NCBI GenBank assembly: GCA_021234155.1
Contig: JAJEKV010000003.1
Location: forward strand, 24,834,874-24,898,873
Source of the DNA: Isoetes taiwanensis
Taxonomy: Eukaryota > Streptophyta > Lycopodiopsida > Isoetales > Isoetaceae
Direction: 5' to 3'
DNA length: 64,000 nt
Position 1 is the stretch's first letter; the number at the start of each line of letters is the position of its first letter. Under the pieces are notes generated by a model. It had not been told where the DNA came from, searched no databases, and saw nothing but the letters and a program-made list of their open reading frames with translations. Made by a program: the position numbers and the translations under genes. Positions 1 through 15,194 of this stretch are shown here, in pieces.

Positions 1-72
1 AAATCCTCAAGCCCGTTAGGTTTTGTTAGAGATGGCAAGTCAGAAAGGGACGAGGCATCTGGCAGGCCAGAA

Positions 73-954
73 ATGGCCAAAACAGGCCAGAAAAAGGGCC
101 CGCTGACAAGATCTGCAGCCGGATCACCAGTTCCGGACTCTGTCACAGAACCCCCTGTTCCGGAATCACATGCCACCGGACCCATAAACCCTGGAACCCA
201 TGAATCAGAAAAAGGAGATGGTACATCGGATGGTAACAGAGGATTGTTGCAGGAAATGATGGAGGCAATGCAAGGCAGCATGAAAACCATGCTATTGGAT
301 TTCAAAAAGGAATTCATGAGAGAGTTTATGGGAACAGTAATGCAAGATATGTTAAGGGAATTGAAACAATCTCTGGCAGTAGACTTCAAACAAGAACTGG
401 AGAGAATCAAACAGGAAAATGAAGTGATGATACGAAAATTAAGGGAGGATATGGATTCAATGCAAAAAGAAGCTATGTGTGTGCAGCAAGGGAAAAACGA
501 AATTGATGGAGAGGAGAATGTGGAATCCACTGCCATTCAGGAACTGCAGCAGCAACTAACAAGCTTCATAGAAGAGCAAGACAGGAGGAATAGAGCATTA
601 AATCTCAGGTTAATTGGGTTACCAGAAGAAAATAATGAGCAAACAAAAAAGGTTGTGGAAAATTTTCTGGAAACAAGAATGCAGATTGCTTCTGCTGGGA
701 TAACAGAGGCCTTTCGAGTAGGCAAAAAGGCAGATTGGAATCGCCACATAGTCATAAAGTTTCGAGAGAAGGAAGATAGATTGAATGTGCTCAGAAAACG
801 ATCTGTTCTGAAAGGCCAGAGTGTTTGGATAAATGAAGACTTGACAAAAGAACAGTATCTGACCAAGAAAGAAGAACTGAAGAAGTTTAAAGAAGCAAAA
901 AGTCAGAACAAACAAGTCTTTTGGAGACGAGGACGAGCTGTTGTAAATGAATAG
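73..954 (+). CDS. LINE ORF1 protein, L1-ORF1p-like nucleic-acid chaperone
   Basis: 293 residues, intact. Residues 1-55 are Pro/Ser/Gly-rich and probably disordered. About 60-185 is Met-, Glu-, Lys- and Gln-rich with heptad character and is predicted to form a coiled coil. About 175-235 carries RNRALNLRLIGLPEE and later HIVIKF, which resemble the RRM-like core of L1 ORF1 (transposase_22 type). The basic C-terminus (about 245-293, ending FWRRGRAVVNE) resembles the ORF1p C-terminal domain. ORF1p-family proteins trimerise through the coiled coil, coat the element RNA and act as chaperones. The stop overlaps the ATG of ORF2 (ATGAATAG), a layout that could permit termination-reinitiation. The family assignment rests on motif order and has not been checked by a database search. 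Confidence 0.75.
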   Translation: MAKTGQKKGPLTRSAAGSPVPDSVTEPPVPESHATGPINPGTHESEKGDGTSDGNRGLLQEMMEAMQGSMKTMLLDFKKEFMREFMGTVMQDMLRELKQSLAVDFKQELERIKQENEVMIRKLREDMDSMQKEAMCVQQGKNEIDGEENVESTAIQELQQQLTSFIEEQDRRNRALNLRLIGLPEENNEQTKKVVENFLETRMQIASAGITEAFRVGKKADWNRHIVIKFREKEDRLNVLRKRSVLKGQSVWINEDLTKEQYLTKKEELKKFKEAKSQNKQVFWRRGRAVVNE

Positions 955-3900
955 GAGGAAGAGACCATCAGGATTGCTCACCAAGGTACGTAGTATGTCT
1001 GTTGTTCTTCAGCAAATAGATTTGATTTGTTTTGTAGAAACTTGGGAGCATGAGCAGTATGATACTCCCGATATAGTTGGGTTTCATAAAATTTCATCAG
1101 TTTGGAATGCAATAGGAGATACAAGCTATAGAGGCAATGGAGGAATAGTCTGTTATGCTAGGGAGGAGATTTCTCACAGAATCAGAGAGATTAAAATGAA
1201 CTCCCAACAGTACTTGTGGATAGAGATTGTGGGCCAGAAACCAGTATACATTGCCAGTTGCTATTATGCACCGATTCACAAAAAAGCATATGATAATAGA
1301 GATGCTGACCGGACAGATCCGTTATTCCAACTAGAACAGGACATCCTTCAATTTTCAGAAAAGGGAGAGGTAATAGTGATGGGAGATTTCAATGGCAGGA
1401 CATCTAACAGGCAAGCGGCAGTTCTAAAACAAGAAGGCGATCCACTTTGGATGGATGAAATGGACGAAGAAGATAATAAGATTGCTGGCTGGCTCAGAAG
1501 ATAAAGCTTATACAACACAAATGGGCAAATATTTGCTGGACATGTGCAGCGGTTTAGAGCTGAGAATTCTGAATGGGCTGGACAGATTCCCGGGATCAAG
1601 AAAATGTACTTGCAGGGGTAAAAGTGTAGTTGATTATGTTATCTGTGGGGAAGATACAGTTAGAAGAATAAAATCCTTGCATGTTTGGGATCAACAACCC
1701 GAATCTGACCATGTACCCGTGTCATTTCATCTGACTATGGATATATGTCCAGGGAAAAATCAGCAAGACCGCAAGTATAGTATTAGATTAGACCGCAAAA
1801 GATCAAGTAAATACAAGGAGATTTGCGAGTCAAGATTATATGAATTGAGAGATGTGCAGAATGTATCAGAACTAGATAGTCTTATCCAGAACATCTTATT
1901 AGACTCAGCTAAGAAAGTCTTTGCTCATGGGAGGAAAGCGAAAGGAATGCCCTGTAATAGTTGGTTTGACAAAGAATGTAAGGACAAACGAAAGCAATAT
2001 TTGATGGCATGTGAGGAGAATAGGAAGCATGAAAAGAAAACCTATGTTGCCTTAATCAGAAGGAAAAAGAGGGAATTCCTCAGGTGTAGACAAGAACAGC
2101 ACGCTATAGATCTGATCAGGGAGCCCAAAGCATTTTGGAATAGATTGAAAAAGAAATCACCAGAGAACTTTGAGATTGGAGCAATGGAATTATTCCGCCA
2201 TGTGCAGAAGCTGTATCAGCAGGACGATATAGAAGCAACAATACGAATGGAGCAGCCAACACTTGTGCAGTTCATCACTGAGGAGGATGTGATAAAAGGA
2301 CTAAGTAAACTCTCTAATGGCAAAGCAACACAAATGATTTGGTGGCAGAAATGTTGAAATGGGCAGGGGATGGGTTCATAATGCCTATCACACAGGTGTT
2401 AAATGCTGCAATAAGGGATGGTTTTCCCGAAACATGGCAAGTAAACCGGGTTGTCCCCATACACAAAGGAGGAGACAAGACAGACATCAACAATTACAGG
2501 ACGATTCTGGTTGGTAGTATTTTTTCTAAACTTTTTGCATCTATCTTAGAATCCAAGTTAAATGAATGGACGGAGAAGAAGGATTTGCAGGCTAAGGGAC
2601 AGGCTGGTTTCAGACCTAAGAGGTCTACAATAGATCATTTGGTGCACTCAGAGCCATTATGGATGCAGTCAAAGGTAAGAAAAAACCTTTATACTTGATC
2701 TTTGTAGATTTTAGTAAAGCTTTTGACTTGGTGCCTAGGGAGCACTTGTGGGAAAGAATGAAACAACTAAACATCCCAGTTGAATATCGTGATGCAACAA
2801 AAAGAATATATGAGAAGGTAATTGTGGAGCTGTCTTTTCCTCTTAATACTGAATGTAATACTCAAGCTATGAGTAATGTAGGGGTGAAGCAGGGTTGTCC
2901 ACTATCCTCCACGTTATTCGGTCTCTTTATAGATGGACTGGAGAGGTGTATTCTAGACAATGGAGGCACAGGAGTGAATATAGCTGGATATATCCTTGCT
3001 CTTCTTTTATACGCAGATGATGTTGTACTTTGTTCAAAGGAAAAAGCAGGGATCCAGAGACACCTTAAAGTGCTGGAAGACTTTTGTGATGCAACAGGCA
3101 TGAGGGTGAATATGTCCAAAACCAAGATCATGACAGTTGGGTCTCGGCGGAATTATAGGGGAGAGCTAATAGCATCCACGGATAGCTATAAATATCTTGG
3201 GCTCATAATAGATAAGACTTTTAGATGGAACAAATGTATTGAGCAGCGAACAAATGGAGGTTTGAAGGCATTGTATGCCATGCAACGAAGTTGTGGGAAG
3301 GCCTTTGTTCAGAATTTGAATATGAAGAGAATGCTCTATAAAGTATTGGTCCAATCAGTTGTTCTATACGGCTGCGAAGTCTGGGGGCCAGGTCTGCCTA
3401 ATTGCCTATGGGAACAAATAGAGAAGATACAGAAACGGTTTTTGTGTACGGAATTAGGTGTGAAGACTCAAACCCCGTACCATATGATGCTTGCTGAGTG
3501 TGGAATGATCCCTCTAGAAGGTGAAGCGCTCGTTCAAACCCTCATTTATTTGAAAGAGACGCAGGAATTAGACGAAGATAGGCTGCCCCACTTGGCTATG
3601 CTTGAAAGTAAAGAAAGAGGCTGGTATAAAAATATAGCAGGATGGCTTACAAAATGGGGTATGAAACTAGAGGAGTGTCCTAGAACAGAAATCCGAGCAT
3701 GGGTAATACAGGGACTTCAATTGGCAATCTGGAAAGACCCAAAAACAAAAATGGCAGAATATCGTTTAGGCATGAATCCGAGACTCCAAAAGGCCAATTA
3801 TGTGGATAGTGATATGTCTTTGGCCAAACGCAGGGCAATAGCACGCCTGAGATTAAGCTCTCATCGATTGCACATAGAAGAGGGGAGATGGAAAAAAATT

Positions 3901-4197
3901 CCCAGGGCATATAGAACATGCATAGAAGATGAATCACATGCGCTTTTACGATGCCCAGTGTATGAAGGTTTGCGTAAGAGGTATGGGATTGAAGGGGTGG
4001 ATACCCTAGATATTTTGTTTCATATGTCACCTTCGACCTTGGGTAATTTTATCCTAGATATGCTTGAGATGAGAAGACTGCATATAGCTAGCATAGATTC
4101 ATTATTGCAAAGTAATGACAGAGAGAGTGAGCTAGGTGAATGTAGCGATTGTGCTTCTATCTGTGGAAGCATATCGGAAAGCTGGTTTGATGTTTAA
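947..4197 (+). pseudogene. LINE ORF2: AP-type endonuclease and reverse transcriptase, frameshifted
   Basis: The protein is spread over four overlapping frames (947-1504, 1455-2357, 2339-2698, 2659-4197), so at least three indels break it. Endonuclease motifs are visible: FVETWE near 1036, GDFNGRTSNRQ near 1381, and SDHVPV near 1704. Reverse transcriptase motifs follow: NRVVPIHKGGDKTDINNYR near 2440, QAGFRPKRSTIDHL near 2600, FVDFSKAFDLVPREHLW near 2701, GVKQGCPLSSTLFGLF near 2881, and the catalytic YADD at about 3010. The C-terminal part (3300-4197) has the long helical tail of LINE ORF2 and a weak Cys/His patch (CIEDESHALLRCPVY). The first N-terminal endonuclease strand is poorly conserved, so the true start is uncertain. 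Confidence 0.88.
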
Positions 4198-4219
4198 AAG
4201 TTTATACTGAACGTCTGAT

Positions 4220-4233
4220 AGACCTGATGGTCT
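4220..4233 (+). other. LINE 3'-UTR hairpin
   Basis: The arms AGACC and GGTCT (loop TGAT) are followed by CAGTAGACG and an A-rich stretch before the microsatellite. The same block occurs at 36931, 39543, 47981, 48375 (-) and 62602 (-). LINE reverse transcriptases of several clades recognise 3' hairpins of their own RNA; that role here is inferred. Confidence 0.6.
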
Positions 4234-4264
4234 CAGTAGACGTAATAATACAACATTTCATTTC

Positions 4265-6744
<2,480 letters not shown>

Positions 6745-6772
6745 CTAGTAACGGTGCCCGGCGTTGCCGGGC
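6745..6772 (-). mobile_element. Helitron-type 3' terminus (minus strand)
   Basis: Read on the minus strand, a GC-rich hairpin with 7-bp perfect arms (GCCCGGC-AAC-GCCGGGC, 6756-6772) is followed 7 nt later by a terminal CTAG (6745-6748) and a flanking T. A 3' hairpin about 10 nt before CTRR, inserted next to T, is the hallmark of rolling-circle Helitrons. The element would extend to higher coordinates. Its 5' TC end was not found with confidence and no Rep/helicase coding was seen, so it is probably non-autonomous. Confidence 0.65.
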
Positions 6773-9772
6773 GTAAATACTTTTTTTATATAGGTAGCCA
6801 TGGAGTTGTAGATATCTATTCAGCGTCTTAGTATTTTAAAAATGAAATGGGAGAAGGGAGATGATGTTAGGTAGTATTAGAACGAAATTACTATATGTTC
6901 TTACGCATTACAATGGTTTCTAGATTTCATAAGGATATGATTATTACCTATTTCGTCAAATTATATTGATCAAATAGCTTTGTATCACTAATATTTCACA
7001 TGTTGGCAACTATAGCTATCTTGGAGCATCTACCCAGTTTGTAGATGAGCAAGGGCATGCTTTAACATTCGCATAAAGAACTTGCATGAAATAGCATAAC
7101 AACCTGAAAGGGCAAATCCTTTGCTCTAGTTTCTCTATACTATTATATTCTATTCATGAGAGCAAGACGCCACTGTGCATTTTATCAATTGGCCAAATGT
7201 ACGATGTCATCAACTGGAACATGCAAGATACATCATCATACAATATATAGTGTCATTACCTGGATATGCTCGAGTTTGACAACAGGTGCAAGAACTTCGC
7301 TTTCGTAGAAAGAGATTGCCAAGACGCATAATATACTTTTTAATGTCCATATATTAGAAAACTCCAACATCCTAAATGTGTTTGTTCTTAAGCACATGGT
7401 GAATGATGTCTTTTTTGTTGATAATATTACTTTGAACATTTGAAAATTAAAGGTTAAGGAAGCATTATGACAAAAGATAAGTTTTTTTATTAGAAAATAG
7501 ATGTAATATAGATGAATAAATGAATTTATATGGAGTAAATGGGGACATACAGAACATGGTATAGAGGCATGGAACATGGACGTTTGGAGCATATTTTGAT
7601 ACCAAGAAGATATTAGGCAAAACTGGAGAAACTCTATCTAATTGAACCATTTCTATCACTCCTATCAGAAACATAAGGAAATCCACATGTATTGGAAAAC
7701 ATGCAAGCATCTTCCCTTTTCTCTATGATATTCTTGAATAGGTCTCCTATACAACTTGCAATTGTGAAAGATAATTAGGTTTCTTTTAAAGTCAGTTATC
7801 AACAAAGGTTTTAATATGTTTATTCAAACTATAGTAGATATAAATATTCAAGTTGCAAAAAGTTGCAACATGCATATTGTTTATCTCCTTCGAAGCTTTT
7901 TACGTTGTTATGAGGTCTGCCAAGTCATGCTTGTGTTAGCAACAGTCACGATTTGCTAGTGTCAGTCCAAAGCAAGCAGAACTTGTGGATGAGAACTTCA
8001 ATTTAACACAAAGTGCTTTAGAGAATCTCAAATAGCATAGGCATAATAAGACATTTATAAGCATTAATAGTGCACGTATTCAAAGATGGAATATCCAAAA
8101 CATGCGTACTCACAGTTTTAACACAAAATGATATGTAATCTGTAAAGGATAGGCTACAAAATGATATGCCATTTGTAAAGGATAGGCTACGATTGAATTC
8201 AATTCATGTGAAGATAGAATTTGCTCCAAGCAAGTGTGTTGTCATTGTTGCAAAACAAAGCCAATAGCAGCTACTTGACAAATAAATAAAGTTCAGACCA
8301 TTGAGCAAATCAATGATTGTTCATTCTTTTTGTTTCGTGCTCTTTGCTTTCAGCAAAGAATAAAATGAAAGAATTAGACAAAGCAGATATTTCAGGAGTC
8401 ATCTTATTTCCAATACCTTGCTAAACGAATGTGTGTTGCATGGCTGCTATTCTGTCTTGGTAAAAACAACATATATGCTTTGTTGCAGCTTTGTAGTGAC
8501 TTGCAATGATCAACAAATTAGGTAGGAAAAACTTTTGAGTTTGACATGCGCTTTATATGCATGTTCCTTCTTTATGCAGATGCACTCTTGAAACACGCAG
8601 ATACAACAACCAAAATCAGATCGGGGATAAGTACAAATTAATAAGTTAATGCAAGGGACTTAGCTGGTCTAAACAGGTTATGCTAGACAACATGAAGAAA
8701 ATGCATATGAAAATGCATGATGTATATGAAGATGTGGTATAGAGAGAGAAGGTTCGACTATGTGTAGTGAACTTTAAGCTTTATTATGGACTATGATAAT
8801 GCGTTGCAGATGCAGACGTGTGGGTTTGGATGTAGATATGTGAGTTTGGATGTTTGAATTGTTCTTGTGTATTTCGATGATGAAGTAGGATCTCATAGTA
8901 TTTCCTATTATAGAAACTCTATTATATCCAATTCTATTCTATTATAAAGACATAGGCATATGTTATGTAATACATTGTGGAGACATTGATTGCACTAAAT
9001 GGTCTCCTCTCTTAGGTTCAATGTCCAAGTAAATTACAAATCAACTCAAGATAAGTCTTGTTTAACGTAGTACAATCACACAATGTGCATACATTTGTTC
9101 ATCATGCTTAGTCTTTATATAGTTGCTGGAGACGGTCGCATGCTAAGTGACATTCTCATGCAACAAAAAAAATGTATATTGAATTCTCCACACATAGTAT
9201 TGCATACACTATTGAGTAAGATAATGGGAGCAATGACCTAATGGCCGATACACATTAAGGAGGAAGAATGTTCTGCATGTCAACAGTTAAATTTTTTTCA
9301 AATAAGAGAACTGAAAAGAAAATGTCTCAAACATACAAAAAGCAGGAAACCAGGACCTCAATGCATAAATTGGCTCATGTTATTAGAAAAAAATGCGTCT
9401 ATAACGTCACAATTACTCATAAATATGAACCTCAGCTCTTGATATTTGAAACATGGATAAATTATACCAAGAGGCCCATCTTGTCACCGAAAAGTGAGCA
9501 TCACATCCAATATTGTATGCATCATGTACAAAAAGATTCTTTGATATGTATGTTTGTACTAAAAAAGCTAATAACTTCCTGAGACCAGCACATTTTTGCA
9601 AAGTAATGCCATTAGCTTCTTCCTATCAACTCTACTTGTGCTCTTATAAAATCCTCCTGAGAACATAGCAAAAAGACATTAGTTGGCAACTGCCAACAAA
9701 AAAACCATTGGACCATGACACCTCTGAAGGACTCCAATTACCATGTTAAAGTATGGTAAAATTTGATGGATT

Positions 9773-9872
9773 GCTAAATAGCAGACAATATTTAATGAAA
9801 TGAACAAATCAATTCCTCATTTGCTAAATAGCAGACAATATTTAATGAAATGAACAAATAATTTTCCTCATT
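9773..9872. repeat. Tandem duplication, 50-bp unit
   Basis: Two adjacent copies start at 9773 and 9823. Each begins GCTAAATAGCAGACAATA and they are identical for about 40 bp before diverging. The block is non-coding and lies in the Helitron-bounded interval. Confidence 0.9.
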
Positions 9873-10916
9873 TTTAACAATTTTACAACATCCAAAATAT
9901 CAATGCTCCCGTTGCATATTATTGTGGCAGCACTAATACAAAAATACGAAGTTCATTGTCACTATCAGAAGTCAACTTACTCATTTCATTTGATGCATTA
10001 GTTGTAAAGCAAGTCCCTGGATGTATTGCTTATTTTACCAATTTCACATGACCAGCAGCTGAAATATCCATGTTATCCTTGCAAAGTGTTGTGGCAGCAC
10101 TTCCGCCTAAAATATAAAGAGCATTGTCACTATCAAATCTCCCTACTCACTTCATTTCATGCATCTCATTACCTGTAAAGCAAGTCCCTGAAATGTAAAA
10201 GCCGTAGAAAGTACATGCCCTTCGTATGCAAGGGTTTTGAGATATAGACAGTTTAGAGTGCCTGACAGTTTTTGGATCCTGTTAGTTGCATTCCTCAAAA
10301 CCTCAGATCCATGGTAGAAACTTTAGATTTGAGAACATGAACATATCTATAGAGATGAAGGTTAAAGTTATAACTTAAAAGTAGCATTGTAAATGAGACC
10401 TATTTAGAGTTGTTATGCTAGATTCATAGTCCGAAAGACATACAAAAGCAGAGTCAATATCTTAAAAATGACGTTGGGAACATGGCATGGTCAAAATTAA
10501 AAGTAACGTTGTAAGTGAGACCTATTTACAGTTGTTACGATAGAGTCACAGTCTGGAAGACATGCAAAGCAGAGTCAATATCTCAAGAATGAGTGCACAC
10601 ATAACGGTCTGAATAATAGAAAATCCCAAACCGTGTATGCTATGACACCATCCAGATAACATAGGATATCTTAGATGAATAAGAGAAACACATCTAGCAA
10701 ACTTGTCTCGAGAAACACATTGATAAATCAAGGACATTCATCATCTTTGGGATAGAAGCTATATTTTGTTTACAGTGTCGTGCATCCTAGCAAAAAGTAG
10801 ATCTAAATACAATCTTATGTGCTGGAAATAATATGGACAATCTTAGATATCATGGAGATGCTAGACTATTTATCCAAGTTCTGTAGTTCACAATACTCTC
10901 GATACACTTTACAGTA

Positions 10917-11222
10917 TGTGGCCATCTTTCCAATAAGAGGCAATTGTAATGAGCCTTGATAGATTAGAGAGATTGAGGTTCCAGCCAGCATCTAATAACA
11001 TCTAGGAAATGATGCTCAGAAGAGAAACAACTTAAGATGAGAGATTGGAAGAAATTGCAATTCGTAACATGTGACCATCTTTTCATGAGAGGCAATTATA
11101 ATGACTCCTGATAAATTAGAGGGACTGAGGTTCCAGCCAACATCTAACATCATCTAGCAAATGATGCTTGGAAGAGAAGACAGCTTAAAAGTAGAAATTG
11201 AAAGAAATTGCAATGCGTACCA
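10917..11222. repeat. Diverged tandem duplication, about 153-bp period
   Basis: The segments from 10917 and from 11070 align along their length. Both carry AGAGGCAATT and GAGGTTCCAGCCA, and both end near GAAATTGCAAT. Divergence is clearly higher than in the 50-bp duplication, so this duplication is older. Confidence 0.75.
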
Positions 11223-14200
11223 TAAGCATAGCATGAACACAACAATATAAACTTACTCAACACTGCATTGGACAAAGTATATTCAGCTTCAATGTTGCAC
11301 ACCTTGCATTCATTATAAGCAAACGGTAGGACCTGGGTGAAGCACCAAAGTAACGTGGAACAAACATGTTGAAAATGCAGATAAAATACCCATTCAATCA
11401 AATTCGCTCACCTGATGTCAAACTTGGCCTGTCTGCGTGATTGCTACAAATGAGATTGTTCTGTTAGAGAAGAGTTCAGTTTGAACTGATGCAATAAAAT
11501 GGAGGCTGAATATTATGCATACAAAAATCTAAGTTTGAAGCTCCACATCTTCAACGACAATGTTCTGATGGAAAAACATTTAGCAATATTCTGATGGAAA
11601 AATATTTGGAGCAATAGGATCTGCAAGGTTCAACAAATAGAAGAGCACAAACCATGGTGCAATCAATATGTAAAAATCCAACATTCAAAGCTGATCTACC
11701 TTAAGCCCTGCTAATAATCAAACAGATTAGAGAGCCTGCACTCACACGCAAAGCAAATTCTTGGTCTCTCACTAAAGTTCTCTAAAGAATTTAACTCCGT
11801 GATGATGCGATGGATATTATTGAGCATGAACAAATGCCCATTAGATAAATAGAGCACAAAGGATTCTATCATACATTAGTAAATAAATAGAAGCTGCAAG
11901 CGGCCAAATAACAATTAGAAGATTTAGCTTGACCTTGTGAGGCTTTTAATCCTATTAAGGAAAAACAAAACATCTAGTAATGCAAAGCTTCTTATTACCA
12001 GATCGATTTGACCCCTGCCAACTGGTGCAGCGAGATCAAGATAGAACACTAATCTAAATCCGTATGAAGCAGCAAAAGAAAATTATCACCTGATGCAATA
12101 GGTTTCAATGAAAGTAAAGACCAAGTTGAAAACCAAAGGTCTAAAACTCCAAATAGTTACTCCTACATGCTGTTTTGCCAGCGTTAACTACATAACAAAA
12201 CACCGGTTTGTAAGATAAAAGAAGAAATGCAGCCATCTGACGTTGAAATTGCCTCAGGGCATCCAACATTTGATGGAAGTCAAAAACATGGTGACACAAA
12301 TTCAGATCCACCTACTTGAAGAAGGAAATCAAATGCGAAATTAAAAAAATGATCCATATGGGCAACATGCATGCTTCGACGGCTGCAGCAGGAAGGGATA
12401 GTGCATCCGCCGAAGCCTCCGAATGGATAAGGCAAAGGAAATCCTATCAGTAAACATATCTCAACACTTACGTTCTTGTATAAAGCTTGTATCCAGTGCA
12501 AGCTCCTAGATAGTGCAAACTTAGCTCCTAGACTGTGCAAAAGTTCGTACACGAACAGATTAGGGCAAAGATCTCACTTGAAAAGCGAAGCTCACTAATC
12601 TCACTTGAAAGAGAACGAAATCTGAATCAAAGTTCATATGAACGAAATCTGAAACGAAATCAAATTTCATATGCCAATCTCACTTGAAAAACGAACTTGA
12701 ACGAAGCGTTTTGTTGGCCGTCCACCGTCCATCCTCTGCCTTATCTCTTCTTTGCAGCATGCAGGCCTCCATCGCCACATGCACTCATACCTAATCCGGT
12801 TAGCCTTCAGCGTCGGAAAGCAAAATGAATCGTACTCCAATAAAAATTCGTGTTTTTTGGAAAATCGGATTTGTTTTTCAGACGACGAAAATCCCAAAAC
12901 CTTAGGAAAATCAGCTAAGAAAAAAACCAAAAAAGTTTTTCTCCAGGCCGGAAAATCCAAATTTAAACAATAGATAACATGAAACAGTCACGTTTGAAAA
13001 TGCCTATTCTGAAATTTTTAGAAGATATACATGCCACAGAGCAATAATGTTTGATCCCTGTTTACATCGGCTTTTGCATATCTATATTCTATCAATCAAT
13101 TTTAGCAGAAAGCAAGCAATTTCAAAAAGAGAAGAGGCCAAAGTATCTGTCTTCCTGTGGTCTTGTTTCTTAATCAGCCAGAATAATAGAAGGGCACCTT
13201 GAAGCTGGCTCCTTTTAAATGCCCTGATTGCCTGTTTGATTCTAGCACAATTTATTGACACGTTTATAAAATCACAGAATGCATTACCTTTAGTATCACG
13301 CTGGCCATAAATACACAATAGAAAGTATGCAGTACTTGCAAGTATGATGCCCACAAATTGTCATTAAATAGTGTGCATGGCATACGGTTGGGTCAATGCT
13401 TGCTGATGCGGGGCGCTATCATTCATTGATACTTCTGATGCTAAGAAACATTTTGTACTTATAAACATGCTGATGCATGCATTCTTACAAAAGTCATGTG
13501 TTAATTCACAAAGCAAAATGTTAAGCTTAGTTTTAACATTATATTTATGAAGTTGAAGTTCCTTGAATTTAACGAAGGTGCATCTCTTGGACAGTTTACA
13601 ATTATGTTCGATCTTGAGGTTTGTTAGATTTGATCTTGAGGTTTTGCCCCACCCAACACATGAGCCACATAGACAAAAGTTGTTCATCGACTCAATAGTT
13701 TTCAGAGAATTTATACAAAATAGAATGGTGCTTTTAAGTTGATGTTCTTAAAGAAGCATGTGCACCAAAGTAATTTTTGAATCATCATTTTCGGTGTGCT
13801 GGTGGAAGTTCGGGATAGAAGAGATAATCCATTGAGATATAATGTAAGGACATAAAGGAAAGATTGGTCTTAGAAACATCCTTTTTATCTCTAATCACAA
13901 GAAAAAGGGTAAGATAACTGTGAATTCTGCACAAGGTCTAGCTTGCAAATCCACCTCTCACAAAAGTATTGTCACCATGCGATATTGTTGAAAAGATGCC
14001 CATCATAGTCAGTTAATTGAATATGCAAAACATCTACAACTAATAGTGTCCTAGCCAATATTGAACTACACAAACATGTATTGTTGTTGTAGACCTGAGG
14101 CAAGTCGCAGATCAGGAACTTTAAATAATATTATCCTAGCTTAAGGAACTAAGACAGAGGAGAGGGAAATTTTGCCGAAATGCAGTTTGCAATGGGTTTT

Positions 14201-14362
14201 GACTGCACTAATAAATTAGTGATTGAATAAAATAAACCTATTAATTGGTGATAGAAGCTTAACCAGGTTGCTATGGAAAAAATTGTAGCTTTTTTATTCT
14301 AACCTTATATTTTGGCCACGATGCAGACTTTAGAAATTTAAAAACTATTACATGCATCATAT

Positions 14363-14488
14363 GAATTGCAGTGTAGTTGTGGTCGTGCCCAAGTGTTAAA
14401 TTGTGCCTAATCAATGTTCTTACGTGAATTGCAGTGTAGTTGTGGTTGTGCCCAAGTGTTAAATTGTGCCCAATCAATGTTTTTATGA
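14363..14488. repeat. Tandem duplication, 63-bp unit
   Basis: Two units (14363 and 14426) begin GAATTGCAGTGTAGTTGTGG and differ by a few substitutions. They are non-coding. Confidence 0.85.
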
Positions 14489-14930
14489 CACATGGGCATT
14501 TATTATTTTATGTTCGAAATAAAGCCAAGAATATTGACCATGGAGAATTTATGAATTTATTACAAAGTTTGAACCTATGAACAATGCTGTATAGATGTTT
14601 TCAACTCCGTTTTATCTATCTATACTTTTTACATTCTAATCCCTTGAGGGCCCTTAGCATTTAAGATCACACAAACTAATATGGACACTAGGGAGGATCA
14701 TACAATCTACAATAATCATGAGATTCAAAAAGGTGAGATAAAATTAATACAATGAATTTGCCTAAATTTGTCCAACTAAGATACTACTTGCATTGTAAAT
14801 ATGACAAATTAAGGTACTAGCATTAATAAATGCTTTTGTCAACTTAAGATATTAGCAAGCATCTTTGCCTTTTACATTTTCTAACTTCTGCACCATCTTT
14901 ATAAGTTTTTGGATCTATGCCCGACGAAAA

Positions 14931-15018
14931 GCCCAGCAACGCTGGGCACTTTTTCTAGTATATCATAAGGGTAAAAAGCAACGCTGGGCACTTTTTCTAG
15001 TATATCATAAGGGTAAAA
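14931..15018 (+). mobile_element. Helitron-type 3' terminus (plus strand), terminus duplicated
   Basis: A hairpin with 7-bp arms (GCCCAGC-AAC-GCTGGGC, 14931-14947) is followed 7 nt later by CTAG (14955-14958) and a T. The last 42 bp are repeated once in tandem (14935-14976 and 14977-15018), so a second CTAG falls at 14997-15000. The second copy lacks the first hairpin arm. The terminus is a close inverted match to the one at 6745-6772. The element would extend to lower coordinates; its 5' end is uncertain. Confidence 0.7.
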
Positions 15019-15048
15019 AGGTGAACCTGAAGGGTCTTTACATACACG

Positions 15049-15194
15049 CGTGCCTTAAGAAAGCATGGACTAACATCATCGAATATGACCTAGGAACACA
15101 TGCTAGTATTTTTGGTTCATACGTGCCTTAAGAAAGCATGGACTAACATCATCGAATATGACCTAGGAACACATGCTAGTATTTTTGGTTCATA
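15049..15194. repeat. Tandem duplication, 73-bp unit
   Basis: Two nearly identical 73-bp units (15049 and 15122) begin CGTGCCTTAAGAAAGCATGG. They lie between the Helitron terminus and NUP107, less than 300 bp before the start codon, so they may fall in the promoter or 5' leader. Confidence 0.92.

Larger units (their letters stand above)
6745..14958. other. Gene-free interval bounded by opposed Helitron 3' termini
   Basis: No ORF here resembles a known protein. The interval holds local, diverged tandem duplications: 9773-9872 (two 50-bp units, first about 40 bp nearly identical), about 9902-10190 (period roughly 165-175), 10379-10584 (period 121), 10917-11220 (period about 153) and 14363-14488 (period 63). 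A direct repeat of about 30 bp (GGCTTTTGCATA then CTATATTCTATC) occurs at 6709 and 13069. The second copy contains ATCTATATTC, which would fit a Helitron 5' end (A|TC) at 13081 and would define a + strand element of about 1.9 kb ending at 14958; this is tentative. Confidence 0.5.
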
